Origin: an uncultured Prevotellaceae bacterium | Lineage (GTDB): Bacteria; Bacteroidota; Bacteroidia; Bacteroidales; Muribaculaceae | Reading direction: 5' to 3' | Length of the DNA: 64,000 bases | NCBI GenBank assembly: GCA_947165485.1 | Contig: CAMVAP010000004.1 | Coordinates: forward strand, 1 to 64,000 | Part shown: one piece after another, positions 18,645 through 28,191 of the stretch | How positions within the stretch are numbered: position 1 is the first letter of the stretch | Layout: the number at the start of each line of letters is the position of its first letter | The notes under the pieces: model-generated | The model's input: only the letters and a program-made list of their open reading frames with translations | The model's database searches: none | What the model was told of the DNA's origin: nothing | Position numbers and translations under genes: made by a program

Positions 18645-19952
18645 TTAATCAATCTCCTCGTCGGCCTCATAACCGCCCATCTCGCGGATGGCGTTCTTCA
18701 GCATCACATACTGCTGGAACAGGTGGTTAACGGGAATCTCATCCTTGGTGTAGTCGTGCATCGGGCTCTTGAGGAAGAAGCTCAAGAAGCGCTGGGTGCC
18801 ATAGCGGCCGGCACGGTGAGCAAGATCCATGAGCAGACACAGGTCAAGGCACAACGGAGCTGCGAGGATAGAGTCGCGGCACAGGAAGTTGATCTTGATC
18901 TGCATGGGATAGCCCATCCAGCCAAAGATGTCGATGTTGTCCCAACCCTCCTTATTATCGTTGCGGGGAGGATAGTAGTTGATGCGCACCTTGTGGTAGT
19001 AGTTGCTGTACAGGTCGGGCTGATTGTCGGCAACGAGAATTGACTCAAGGGTCGAGAGCTTGCTCACCTCCTTGGTGCGGAAGTTGGCGGGTTCGTCGAG
19101 CACGAGGCCGTCACGGTTGCCCAGGATGTTGGTCGAGAACCAGCCATTCAGACCGAGCATACGGGTGCCGATGATGGGAGCAAAACCGCTCTTAACCAGC
19201 GTCTGGCCAGTCTTGAAGTCCTTACCGGCGATGGGCAATTGGGTCTTCTCAGAGAGTTCCCACATGGCGGGGATGTCAACAGTGGTATTGGGAGCACCCA
19301 TGATGAAGGGGCAGCCCTCCATGAGAGCTGCATAGGCGTAGCACATCGAGGGAGCAACCTTGTCAACAACGTTGTCCTTCATGGCCTGCTCAAGGGCGGC
19401 AATGGTGCCATGGTATTTCATGTCGGGCTCAACATAGATCTCGGTCGAAGCTGCCCACAGAACTACAACGCGGTCAACACCGGTCTCCTTCTTGAAGTTG
19501 CGGATATCCTCACGCACTTGCTCGGTCATGTCCCAGCGGTCCTTGCACTGCTTCACGTTGTCACCATCGAGGCGCTTTGCATAGTTCTTGTCAAAGGCGG
19601 CCTTCAGCGGCTTGATCTTCAACAGCTCGTCCTTAACGGGCTCAATGTCCTTCTCCTTGAGTACCTCGGCATTGATGGCACTCTCATAAGCATTGACGGG
19701 ATATACGTCCCATGCTGCAAACACGAGGTCGTCGAGGCTGGGCATCGACACGATCTCATTATAGTGCAAATACTTCTTGTTCTCGCCTTTTCCTACGCGA
19801 ATCTTGTCATACTGTGTCATGCTGCCGACGGGCTTTGCAAGACCCTTGCGAGCCATCATCACACCAGTCATGAACGTGGTGCTCACGGCACCCAATCCTA
19901 CTACCATAATACCTAACTTGCCGGTAGCGGGCTTAACGATTTCTTTTGCCAT
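18645..19952 (-). CDS. ino1: Inositol-3-phosphate synthase (MIPS)
   Basis: 435 aa; GLGAVSTTFMTGV N-terminal NAD-binding, NTTVDIPAMWELSEKTQLPIAGKDFKTGQTLVKS, LNGWFSTNILGNRDG, NIDIFGWMGYPMQIKINFLCRDSILAAPL. Confidence 0.92.
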   Translation of the reverse strand: MAKEIVKPATGKLGIMVVGLGAVSTTFMTGVMMARKGLAKPVGSMTQYDKIRVGKGENKKYLHYNEIVSMPSLDDLVFAAWDVYPVNAYESAINAEVLKEKDIEPVKDELLKIKPLKAAFDKNYAKRLDGDNVKQCKDRWDMTEQVREDIRNFKKETGVDRVVVLWAASTEIYVEPDMKYHGTIAALEQAMKDNVVDKVAPSMCYAYAALMEGCPFIMGAPNTTVDIPAMWELSEKTQLPIAGKDFKTGQTLVKSGFAPIIGTRMLGLNGWFSTNILGNRDGLVLDEPANFRTKEVSKLSTLESILVADNQPDLYSNYYHKVRINYYPPRNDNKEGWDNIDIFGWMGYPMQIKINFLCRDSILAAPLCLDLCLLMDLAHRAGRYGTQRFLSFFLKSPMHDYTKDEIPVNHLFQQYVMLKNAIREMGGYEADEEID

Positions 19953-20308
19953 AATTGTTTATTACAGTTAATGTTTATGTTGATTTCAACTTTTGTTGTT
20001 TTGTCGCCTTTTGGCGGCTCGTGTTTTGCGCATGAGACCATACTCGTGCGAAAAACGGCGCTAAATTACAGCCTTTTTTTGAATTGAAAAACCAAATGTA
20101 TTGTAAAAATAGTTCAAAAAAGTTAAAACTTAGCCGAAAAATATAATAAATGTAAATTTCTGCCTTTATGGGCTGCGAATGCTTAAAAAACCTTAATGCT
20201 ACCTCGCTGCTTTTTGACGTTTTTAACACCTTTTTCTTCCTCAATTGGTGTGGGGAATAGCTCTGCTAACATTTTTTTGATTTTCTACAAGTAGAATTGG
20301 ATTTGTTG

Positions 20309-21013
20309 TCAGCTTTTTGATTGCAGGAACGTCTCGGCGGTAATGATGTCCTCGGCATGATCCACATCAACGATCTTGTCAATGCTGTAGGCATACAGCC
20401 GCTGGTGCGCCTCGACCAGTGCGCGCTGGAAATTCCTCATGCGGCTGTTGCCGGCTTGGATGCACTGTTCCAGGATGGGAAATGCTTTCTCGGTCATGGC
20501 ATACACACCGCCCGACACATATTGGGCTCCTTCCCATGACTTGTCACGGAAGGCTGTGATGTTCATGTCCTGGTCCACATCGACCCACAACGGCTTCTCG
20601 TCGTCAACAAATGGGGTGACGGCCCACATTCCATCGTGGTCATCGTCGTTTTCAAACGCTTCGATATACCCCTTGAAGTCCACCTCGTGAAAGATGGTGT
20701 CAACGGTCGTGAGGCAGAACTTGCCCTTGGGAATCACCTCGCTCAAGTGCCACAGGCTGTGCATCGAGCTGGGTGTGGTCTTTACCACAAGGTTTAAGGG
20801 AACGGGCAACTTCAAGTTCTCAAGGTATTCTCTCACCTCGCTCATGTGCTCGTTGACGATGATGCTGATGCTCTCGGCATTGCACCTGAGCATGATGTTG
20901 ATCAGTCTCCCGATCATGGGCTCCCCTTGCAGTTCTACCAGGGGCTTGGGCTTGGCGACACCTTCTTGGGCCAGGCGTGCGCCATTGCCAGCTGCTATAA
21001 TTGCATAATTCAT
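20309..21013 (-). CDS. NTP transferase family protein (sugar/polyol-phosphate nucleotidyltransferase)
   Basis: AIIAAGNGARLAQEGVAKPKPLVELQGEPMI signature. Confidence 0.85.
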   Translation of the reverse strand: MNYAIIAAGNGARLAQEGVAKPKPLVELQGEPMIGRLINIMLRCNAESISIIVNEHMSEVREYLENLKLPVPLNLVVKTTPSSMHSLWHLSEVIPKGKFCLTTVDTIFHEVDFKGYIEAFENDDDHDGMWAVTPFVDDEKPLWVDVDQDMNITAFRDKSWEGAQYVSGGVYAMTEKAFPILEQCIQAGNSRMRNFQRALVEAHQRLYAYSIDKIVDVDHAEDIITAETFLQSKS

Positions 21014-21038
21014 TATTATATATAATGTGTTAAAGTGG

Positions 21039-21740
21039 CTATAACTGATGGATCCAATCCAGCACCTCGGCGATGGTTTTGATGGTGTGGGGGTGCGTTT
21101 GCTGATCCTCTTCTTGAGTCCAGCCTTTGCCCTTGAGCCATAACGCTTGGCAACCCAGCTGCTCGGCGGGGGCGATATCCTTGCGCAGGCTGTCGCCTAT
21201 CACGAGCACCTGTTCAGCCGGCAGCTCCAGAGCATCAACACCCAGCTTGAACAGGGTGGGGTTGGGCTTTCTGATACCAACGACCGCACTCTCGATGATG
21301 CCTTTGAACATATCTCTGATGCCATAGCCGCGCAGCACCTCATCGATGTTGCCATAGAAGTTGCTCACCAGCATCATGGGGTATTGCTCTTTCAATGCTT
21401 CAAGCGTGGGGCGCGCTTCCTCGATGCACTGGCGGGCGGCTTGATCGCAATATCCCGCGATAGTCTCCACCCATTGCTGGCGGGTGTCGGCGTTGTAGCT
21501 CTCGGGGAGGTATTCTAGCTCAAGTGCGACCTTCTTGCGCAGCAGGGTGTGGAAGTCATCCTGGGGCAGGATAATGCGCTCGCGCGCCAGGGCGCGTTCT
21601 CCTTCCACATAGGCTGTCCGGAAGGTCTCCTTGTCGATGGGTACCAGAGCCTGCTGATAGCCTTGCCACAGCACCTCGCTCCAGTGTACGCCGCGGCTGT
21701 CTAGTGTGCCGCCGTAATCAAAAATGATTCCTTTAATCAT
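21039..21740 (-). CDS. HAD family hydrolase
   Basis: IIFDYGGTLDSRG, LVSNFYGN, RKPNPTLFKLG..VLVIGDSLRKDIAPA. Confidence 0.88.
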   Translation of the reverse strand: MIKGIIFDYGGTLDSRGVHWSEVLWQGYQQALVPIDKETFRTAYVEGERALARERIILPQDDFHTLLRKKVALELEYLPESYNADTRQQWVETIAGYCDQAARQCIEEARPTLEALKEQYPMMLVSNFYGNIDEVLRGYGIRDMFKGIIESAVVGIRKPNPTLFKLGVDALELPAEQVLVIGDSLRKDIAPAEQLGCQALWLKGKGWTQEEDQQTHPHTIKTIAEVLDWIHQL

Positions 21741-21780
21741 GCCGTAAAGTTACTGATTGGATGTCTCCTCTGTGATGAGG

Positions 21781-22884
21781 TCAATCCTCCTTGGTGAGAT
21801 CCAGTTTCACGTTGTCGCGGCCTCGGTCCTGGAACAACTTGGGCAGTGGGTTCTCCCTCGATTGGTCATATCGGATGCGGTTGCGGTAGATGTCAATAGC
21901 TGTGTAGATGGCATGGCGCATCGAGGCCTCGTTGGCGCATCCCTGCCCAGCAATGTCATATCCCGTGCCGTGGTCAGGACTGGTGCGCACGATGGGTAAG
22001 CCGGCTGTGAAGTTCACGCCCTCGTCCATCGCAATGGTCTTGAACGGAGCCAGACCTTGGTCGTGATACATGGCCAATACACCGTCAAAGCGGCGGTAAT
22101 GGCGGGCTCCAAAGAAACCGTCTGCCGCATAGGGGCCAAAGCACTGGATGCCCTCTTGGTCAAGCGCTTGCAACATGGCTGGCTTGATAATCTCGTGTTC
22201 CTCGCTGCCCAGAATGCCGTTCTCACCGGCGTGAGGGTTGAGCGACAGGACAGCAATGCGGGGACCGTCAATGTTGAAGTCTCGTTTCAGGGAATTATTG
22301 AGAAGGCGCAATTTCTCTCTGATGCCGTCGATAGTGAGGGCGCTGGGCACTTGTGATAACGGCAGGTGGGCTGTGACGAGGGCAATGCGCAAGTTTTCGG
22401 TACACATGAGCATGAGCGCCTTGTTGCCATCTCCTGCCGCACTCTCCAGATACTCGGTGTGACCAGGAAACTGGAATTGTTCACTCTGGATGTTGTCTTT
22501 GTTGATGGGGGCGGTGACAAGTACATCGATCAGACCGGTTTTCAAGTCCCTGACGGCTGCCTCGATGGCGGTAAATGCGGCAAGGCCTGCCTGCTTGCTG
22601 GCTTGACCCAACTCGATCTTGATGTCCTGGTCGATGCATTCCACCAGATTGGGCATATTCTCCTTCAAGTGCTCGGCACTCTTGGTGTAGTTCATCTGAA
22701 CACCAGGCAGGTTGCAGGCGTTCTTGTGATAGTTCATGATCTTGCTGGAGCCGTAGATGACTGGGATGATCATTTCCAGCATCTCGGGAACGCCTATGGC
22801 TTTCAATATTACCTCAGGGCCTATGCCATTGGTGTCGCCAATGGTGATACCCACCTTCAATCGTTTCTTATTGTCTTCACTCAT
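21781..22884 (-). CDS. pdxA: 4-hydroxythreonine-4-phosphate dehydrogenase
   Basis: VGITIGDTNGIGPEVILK; FPGHTEYLE; LNPHAGENG.LGSEE; YHDQGLAPFK; VRTSPDHGTGYDIAG. Confidence 0.95.
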   Translation of the reverse strand: MSEDNKKRLKVGITIGDTNGIGPEVILKAIGVPEMLEMIIPVIYGSSKIMNYHKNACNLPGVQMNYTKSAEHLKENMPNLVECIDQDIKIELGQASKQAGLAAFTAIEAAVRDLKTGLIDVLVTAPINKDNIQSEQFQFPGHTEYLESAAGDGNKALMLMCTENLRIALVTAHLPLSQVPSALTIDGIREKLRLLNNSLKRDFNIDGPRIAVLSLNPHAGENGILGSEEHEIIKPAMLQALDQEGIQCFGPYAADGFFGARHYRRFDGVLAMYHDQGLAPFKTIAMDEGVNFTAGLPIVRTSPDHGTGYDIAGQGCANEASMRHAIYTAIDIYRNRIRYDQSRENPLPKLFQDRGRDNVKLDLTKED

Positions 22885-23054
22885 TGTGATAATGGATGTC
22901 AGTTAACTGGTTGATTTTTTAATTCAAACGGCAAAGGTATAAAAAATATGCAACACCCGCAATTCTTTTTTCATAACTTGCCGCTAGTAAATGCATTTAT
23001 TGGAGTCCGGTAATTACAAAATGAAGAGAAAAACACTCCAGCAGGCACCGATGA

Positions 23055-23090
23055 AAAAACAAGGGATGCAATTCGCTTGAATCGCATCCC
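23055..23090 (-). terminator. Rho-independent terminator after LRR gene
   Basis: GGGATGCAATTC-GCTT-GAATCGCATCCC with T-run on minus strand. Confidence 0.7.
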
Positions 23091-23119
23091 TGAGCTGTGG
23101 CTTGTTGTCATGGTGGGTC

Positions 23120-26100
23120 TTATGGCCTCATGACTTTCTCGGTTTGGGTTGTGCCGTCGCTCATCTGGCGCACAATGATGTTCATTCCGCTGATGGGCTC
23201 GCTGTGCTCCATGCCGCTGGCATCGTAGTACCGCTCGCTCACGACTGTGACATCTCCCAGCCCGTCGATGGTTGTCTCTTCAACATCGGTGGGCGTGCCA
23301 GGGGGATACCAGGCAAGGCCAAAGCTAGACCCTCCTTCATCGTCCCTTGACACGCTGGGGCGACCATCGTTGTACAGATATTCCACATAGTTGCGATCGT
23401 CATTCATATACTTGATCACGGCTACAGTTCCATAGATCGTACTCAAGTCCAGTTGCAGATTTTCGCTCGGATTCACGTTTACCCTGCTGGGCGCACCGCT
23501 GGGTGTGCTGCCGGGTTTAACGCGAGTGCCGTGGTAAGGTCCTGACGCGTTGACGGTGAATTTCAGAACCTTGTCAGGGTTAAAGCCGTCGGCTTCAAGC
23601 TCCCTTTGATAGGGTGGCGTGCTGGAAGCGGTCTCGATGGAGTCTTGGCCGCTCTTGCTGCCCAAGAATGTGTTGTAGTTGGCAGGTTGAGAGGGTAAAG
23701 CGTCGCCAGCATTCTTCTTGAGCTGGAAGTAGTACATGTTGTGTTGGGTGGTTACACCGTTCTCGGTTGTATTCCATGAGGCTAGCTCTCCTGGAATCAA
23801 CCCCCTCACGTTGTGGGTGCAATTGTAATGAACGAGATCCTCGTTGCTACCGCGAGGCGGGAGGCTCGTGCAACCGCTCAAGTCGATACCGTTGATGTGG
23901 TTGTAACTGTAGGTGAGCGTGTGCAGGCCTGCATTGTTGTTCAAGCCCTTCAGGCTATACAGGTCATTATTGTCGGCACGAACCACCTTCAGCGATTTGC
24001 TGCCAAAGTTTAAGTCGGCAATGCTGTTCTTACCAGGCTGGCTCATGCTGGTGGGCACTTGCCTGGGCATGGTAAATCCATAGTTGTCAAAGGCGGTCCA
24101 TTCTGCTTGGATGCTGTCCATGTTACTGCAATCAAAATAGACAAGCTGCGTGTTCTGGCTCACGTCCAGATTGCGGATCATGCAATTGCGCAGGTCAAAG
24201 TACCTCAACCCCGTGTTTGAAGTGACATTAAGCTCTTGTAAAACAGGATTTTGCCAGATCTTAAGCGTGTCAAGGTGCTCGGCAGCCTGATTGGTGAACT
24301 TCTGCAAGTTGGAGTTAGATACCCACGCAGTCACCAGATTCACGTTCTCTTTCAAGTCCATACCATTGCTGCCAAGGGCATCACCCAGCGCCTTGTCATT
24401 GTAAGCATGAAGGTACTTGAGATTGTCATTCATGTGCAAATCCAACTCGTTAAAGATGAGATTGTCGTTGACCCAAACAAGATTCAGCGAGTCGGCATCC
24501 ACTGTTGGGTATCCAAATTGGCTATCTAGCGCCAAATTGTAGGCAAGGTTGTCAAGCCCACTGATTTTTGGTAGTTTCGGGTCGTGATGGCAATAGACAT
24601 CCCTCAAACCGTTGCAGTTGTCCAGCAGAACGGTAGCCAGTTTCTCGCGATTGTAAGCTCGTACTCCCCGCAGTCCACTCCATGGCGTTGTCAAGTTGCC
24701 TGTATAAACTCCTCCTTCACGGGCGCCGTTCATAGTGATTGTTTTTTCCCTTGTCTCTGTTACGCCCGTGTCATAATTCGTATATTGATATCTCTGTCGT
24801 ACAGAGGCTGGGATGGCAACAGTGTTGCCTGTTTCAGGGTCATAGCCGCGCTGTTTGAAAGCGCAGGCCCTTGCATCAATATATTTGATGCTGTCAACTG
24901 TCTGGACATTGATATAGTGAAGAGGGTTGCCAGTAATGATGATAGTGTCAATCTTAGAGGCATAGAAACCAATGGAGTCGAAGTCGGAATAGGACAGGTT
25001 GATGTAATGCAGTTTTTTACACCTTGTATCGATTGCAAAGTTAATGGAACCTTGCATGGTGGTCACATCGGCACCTCGCATGCCAATTGCGGACAATCGT
25101 TCCAGGGATCGGAGTCCAGGAGTCAAGATCTGCCCATCGGTTTTCTTCTTACCGTTTTGTGAACCAATTCCCATTGAGCGCATACCGTTATAGTCGGCGT
25201 AGAAGTATTTGAGTTCAGGCAAATCCTGAATCCAGATAAACCTGGCATTAGAAACATGGCAATGGGTGAGCGCCGTTTGCTCGATACCTGTATAGCTGAT
25301 GTCTAGATATTCTAACTTGTTGTTATCCAAGAGGTCGAGGATGTAGAGACCGGTGGTGTCGTTGTAGTCCATCGTGTAGTATTCCTGATCGTAGCTCTCC
25401 TGCCTGCCGGGATATTTGGGAGTCGTGTCGATGAGCCAGAGGTATTTCTTGTAGTCGGGATAAGAAGTGGAGGTGTGGCCACTATTAATGTGGGCCCTCA
25501 AACCTGCTCCTTTGTCTTGTGAAGAGGTGTAACGTGTTATAGTGCGGTTGTGGCTCACGTCCAGATAGCGCAATTCTGTGTTCTTGTGAAGATAAACAGA
25601 GTCCTTGAGGTTGCAGTGGCTCAAATCAAGGTATTTAAGTCCAGTCAAGTGCTCAAGTGACGCGCTGTCAGGCTGTGCTGGTGATGTTGGCCAATAGGCG
25701 TAGTAATAATATTGCAGACTTGGTACAGTGCTGGAGAAGTCATAAACACCAGAGTTCTTGTTCCATCTCTCGTATTTGCCACCTGCGACTGTCGTCTGGT
25801 TCCTGAAGGTATAGAACTTGTTGTAGCTGGCCTTGATGGTGTCGATGGGCACACCGTTGAGCGACCCGTTGTTGCCGATGCGCTGGAAATAGTTAGGCTG
25901 GTCGGCTGTGCCGCTAATGTCCATATAGTGCAAAGCTGTATTGCCCAACAGATACAAGCCGCTGCCTTCACTCATCACAGTGTCGGCAGCCATAGTAGTG
26001 ATGCCTGGGTTATTGTGCATCTCAAGTCGCTCTAGGCTCGGAGTCTTTCCTATCATGAGCGCCGTCAGACTGCCGGGGAGGGTAGGAGCATTGAAAGTGG

Positions 26101-27610
26101 TAAATCCATTTTTACTCAGGTCCAATCCCGTCAGGCCTTCACAATCATTGCTGCTAAGGGTGAATTCGCCTCCACCAAAGTTGTTGTTCTCCAAATAGAG
26201 GAACTTGACGTTTTCAAGCCCCCATGTGGTGGCGTTAGCCTTGGCCTGACTCACCGATGTGTAACCGTTGTTATTGAGCTTAAGGCCAGTTAAAGCAGGA
26301 CAGTTGGTGCCATCGATGCTTAGGTTGGTGCGTGGCAATCCACAGTTGTCGAGGGCAAGCATCGTCATGCTCGTATTGCTATGCAGGTCAAGGGTCTTCA
26401 AGTTACTGTTACCACTGATTCTCAAATAACCTACATTGGGGTTCTCGCCATAAAGCAATGTCTCCAAATCCTTTAAGTTATCAAAATTTGGGATGTAACT
26501 GCCCGTTGTTTTAATGCCGCAATTGGTCACATCAAGATAGGACATGTGCGTTTGTGCCTCAAAGCCGACATTGGACCATCCTAAATTCGTGTCATTGGTC
26601 AAAATCAGCGTGTCAATGCAAGTGATGTTATAGGTCTCTTTAATGGCACGGAATGAATTTAGGGATGAACAATTTGCAAGGTTGAGGTATTCGAGCGTAG
26701 TCAGTCCGGTCGGTAGCTGGATATACCCGTCGGTGGGCTCACCATCAGACAAAGTCGCTGAGGACGAGAAACCAGTAAGGTTGGTGCCTGATGCGTTCAA
26801 GTGCTGCATATTGGTACAGTAACGCAAATAGACGTTTTTCAGTTGGGAACATTCACTCACATCCAGCCATTTTAATGTAGCTAATTGGTGCTTTAAAACG
26901 ATATAGTATTGCTGTGATGACGTTAAAGAGCTTTTAGACTTGAAACCTTTGAGATTTGTCAATCCTACAGCTTTGAGTACTTCAAGGTTTGAAGCTGCGG
27001 GCAAGAAAATACGATCCATATTGGTACAATAGCTCACATCAACATACTTGAGGCTAGACATGTAGTTGCCAGGCGTGCCCCAAAAGTCAAAGTAGGTGCA
27101 GTGATGCATTACTAATGTCTCAAGCTTTGTGAGATGCTGAAGGTTACCACTGGAGTAGAAATTAGGGTTGTGGGAAATGTCTAAATAGATAAGATTAACG
27201 TTGTTGGCGCTGATAGTAAGACCAGATCCAGTGACATGAGTTATACTGCTTGTTCCTGTAGTACCAGCTAAAGAGACAAGATTACAGTTACTAGCCTTGA
27301 GGGTTGTGAGTGCTGTTAATCCCGTGATGTTGGCGCCGGTAGTCAGGTTGTTGTTACTGATGTCAAGATAGGTTAAGCCTGTCAGTAATCCTAGTCCTGT
27401 GAGGTCGGTGATGCCTTGGTTGGAGACATCGAGCTCGGTGAGTTGGGTCTCATCGATCACTCCATTGGTGGCGTAGGCCGACAACGCTTTCCTGAAGTTG
27501 TAGTCAGGGAAGTTGGTCGCGCTGAGCGATACGCTGGCTTGTGCCGTAAAACTGGATAAATATACCAGTAATACGGCACAACATAATCTGAATAGTAATC
27601 TGTTCATCAT
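23120..27610 (-). CDS. Giant secreted leucine-rich-repeat protein
   Basis: 1496 aa; signal peptide MMNRLLFRLCCAVLLVYLSSFTAQA; dozens of LTxLxxLDxSxN-type units; C-terminal YYDASG...GMNIIVRQMSDGTTQTEKVM T9SS/sorting-like end. Confidence 0.85.
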   Translation of the reverse strand: MMNRLLFRLCCAVLLVYLSSFTAQASVSLSATNFPDYNFRKALSAYATNGVIDETQLTELDVSNQGITDLTGLGLLTGLTYLDISNNNLTTGANITGLTALTTLKASNCNLVSLAGTTGTSSITHVTGSGLTISANNVNLIYLDISHNPNFYSSGNLQHLTKLETLVMHHCTYFDFWGTPGNYMSSLKYVDVSYCTNMDRIFLPAASNLEVLKAVGLTNLKGFKSKSSLTSSQQYYIVLKHQLATLKWLDVSECSQLKNVYLRYCTNMQHLNASGTNLTGFSSSATLSDGEPTDGYIQLPTGLTTLEYLNLANCSSLNSFRAIKETYNITCIDTLILTNDTNLGWSNVGFEAQTHMSYLDVTNCGIKTTGSYIPNFDNLKDLETLLYGENPNVGYLRISGNSNLKTLDLHSNTSMTMLALDNCGLPRTNLSIDGTNCPALTGLKLNNNGYTSVSQAKANATTWGLENVKFLYLENNNFGGGEFTLSSNDCEGLTGLDLSKNGFTTFNAPTLPGSLTALMIGKTPSLERLEMHNNPGITTMAADTVMSEGSGLYLLGNTALHYMDISGTADQPNYFQRIGNNGSLNGVPIDTIKASYNKFYTFRNQTTVAGGKYERWNKNSGVYDFSSTVPSLQYYYYAYWPTSPAQPDSASLEHLTGLKYLDLSHCNLKDSVYLHKNTELRYLDVSHNRTITRYTSSQDKGAGLRAHINSGHTSTSYPDYKKYLWLIDTTPKYPGRQESYDQEYYTMDYNDTTGLYILDLLDNNKLEYLDISYTGIEQTALTHCHVSNARFIWIQDLPELKYFYADYNGMRSMGIGSQNGKKKTDGQILTPGLRSLERLSAIGMRGADVTTMQGSINFAIDTRCKKLHYINLSYSDFDSIGFYASKIDTIIITGNPLHYINVQTVDSIKYIDARACAFKQRGYDPETGNTVAIPASVRQRYQYTNYDTGVTETREKTITMNGAREGGVYTGNLTTPWSGLRGVRAYNREKLATVLLDNCNGLRDVYCHHDPKLPKISGLDNLAYNLALDSQFGYPTVDADSLNLVWVNDNLIFNELDLHMNDNLKYLHAYNDKALGDALGSNGMDLKENVNLVTAWVSNSNLQKFTNQAAEHLDTLKIWQNPVLQELNVTSNTGLRYFDLRNCMIRNLDVSQNTQLVYFDCSNMDSIQAEWTAFDNYGFTMPRQVPTSMSQPGKNSIADLNFGSKSLKVVRADNNDLYSLKGLNNNAGLHTLTYSYNHINGIDLSGCTSLPPRGSNEDLVHYNCTHNVRGLIPGELASWNTTENGVTTQHNMYYFQLKKNAGDALPSQPANYNTFLGSKSGQDSIETASSTPPYQRELEADGFNPDKVLKFTVNASGPYHGTRVKPGSTPSGAPSRVNVNPSENLQLDLSTIYGTVAVIKYMNDDRNYVEYLYNDGRPSVSRDDEGGSSFGLAWYPPGTPTDVEETTIDGLGDVTVVSERYYDASGMEHSEPISGMNIIVRQMSDGTTQTEKVMRP

Positions 27611-27732
27611 AATAACTGAATTAGGTAATATTATTATTATATCTGATAGTTATTTTTTTTCAAAAGGGATATGGCATGACGATAGAACTCCAGTTTTGCT
27701 CTATCATCAGCCTGAATGCTCAGTTCAATGTG

Positions 27733-27740
27733 CAAAGATA
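27733..27740 (-). promoter_or_regulatory. Bacteroidetes -7 element (TATCTTTG on minus) for LRR gene
   Basis: CAAAGATA on +; CAA near 27761 at -33 distance. Confidence 0.5.
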
Positions 27741-27929
27741 TTTTTGTTTTTGATAAATTGCAATATTTTTCTATTAAAATCTTTGTTTTTTAAGTCAATA
27801 GGCCATCGAAATGGTGATAATGTCAGTCTTGCATCTAGTTCAATTGCTGCCCCCAACGATACTCTGAATTGGTGTAAGCTGCGTTGTTGAATGGCATTCC
27901 CTGGGCGTTTCTTTTATTTGGCCTGCAAA

Positions 27930-27961
27930 TTTGTGTATTTGAAAGAAAAATCATACTTTTG
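27930..27961 (+). promoter_or_regulatory. Bacteroidetes promoter of polysaccharide operon
   Basis: TTTG (27930-27933) - 20 nt - TACTTTTG (27954-27961). Confidence 0.6.
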
Positions 27962-28048
27962 CGAGTTGAATCCCCAGTGGTTTGGGCACTCCATCGGTGC
28001 CTGATCATTTGAAGATTCTTGACATATAACAGGTAACTTGCTGATAAT

Positions 28049-28147
28049 GACTACTGCGATAGTGTCCCAGCTTTACCCGCTCTCCATCGATTCGCTGGCC
28101 TGTCATGGGCTGGTGACCCTTGTTGTTTTATTTTGTGAGCAGTAGTC
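28049..28147 (+). promoter_or_regulatory. Candidate structured leader closed by 9-bp inverted repeat
   Basis: GACTACTGC (28049-28057) / GCAGTAGTC (28139-28147) in the ~230-nt leader before the first GT. Confidence 0.3.
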
Positions 28148-28191
28148 TTACGCTTCCCTAAAGGCCTCAAAGGATAGTCGCCCCCGTCACA

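Noticed and set aside
28049-28147. Invertible promoter of Bacteroides capsule type
   Set aside because: Inverted repeats are only 9 bp and the recognisable promoter lies outside them; kept only as a structured-leader hypothesis.
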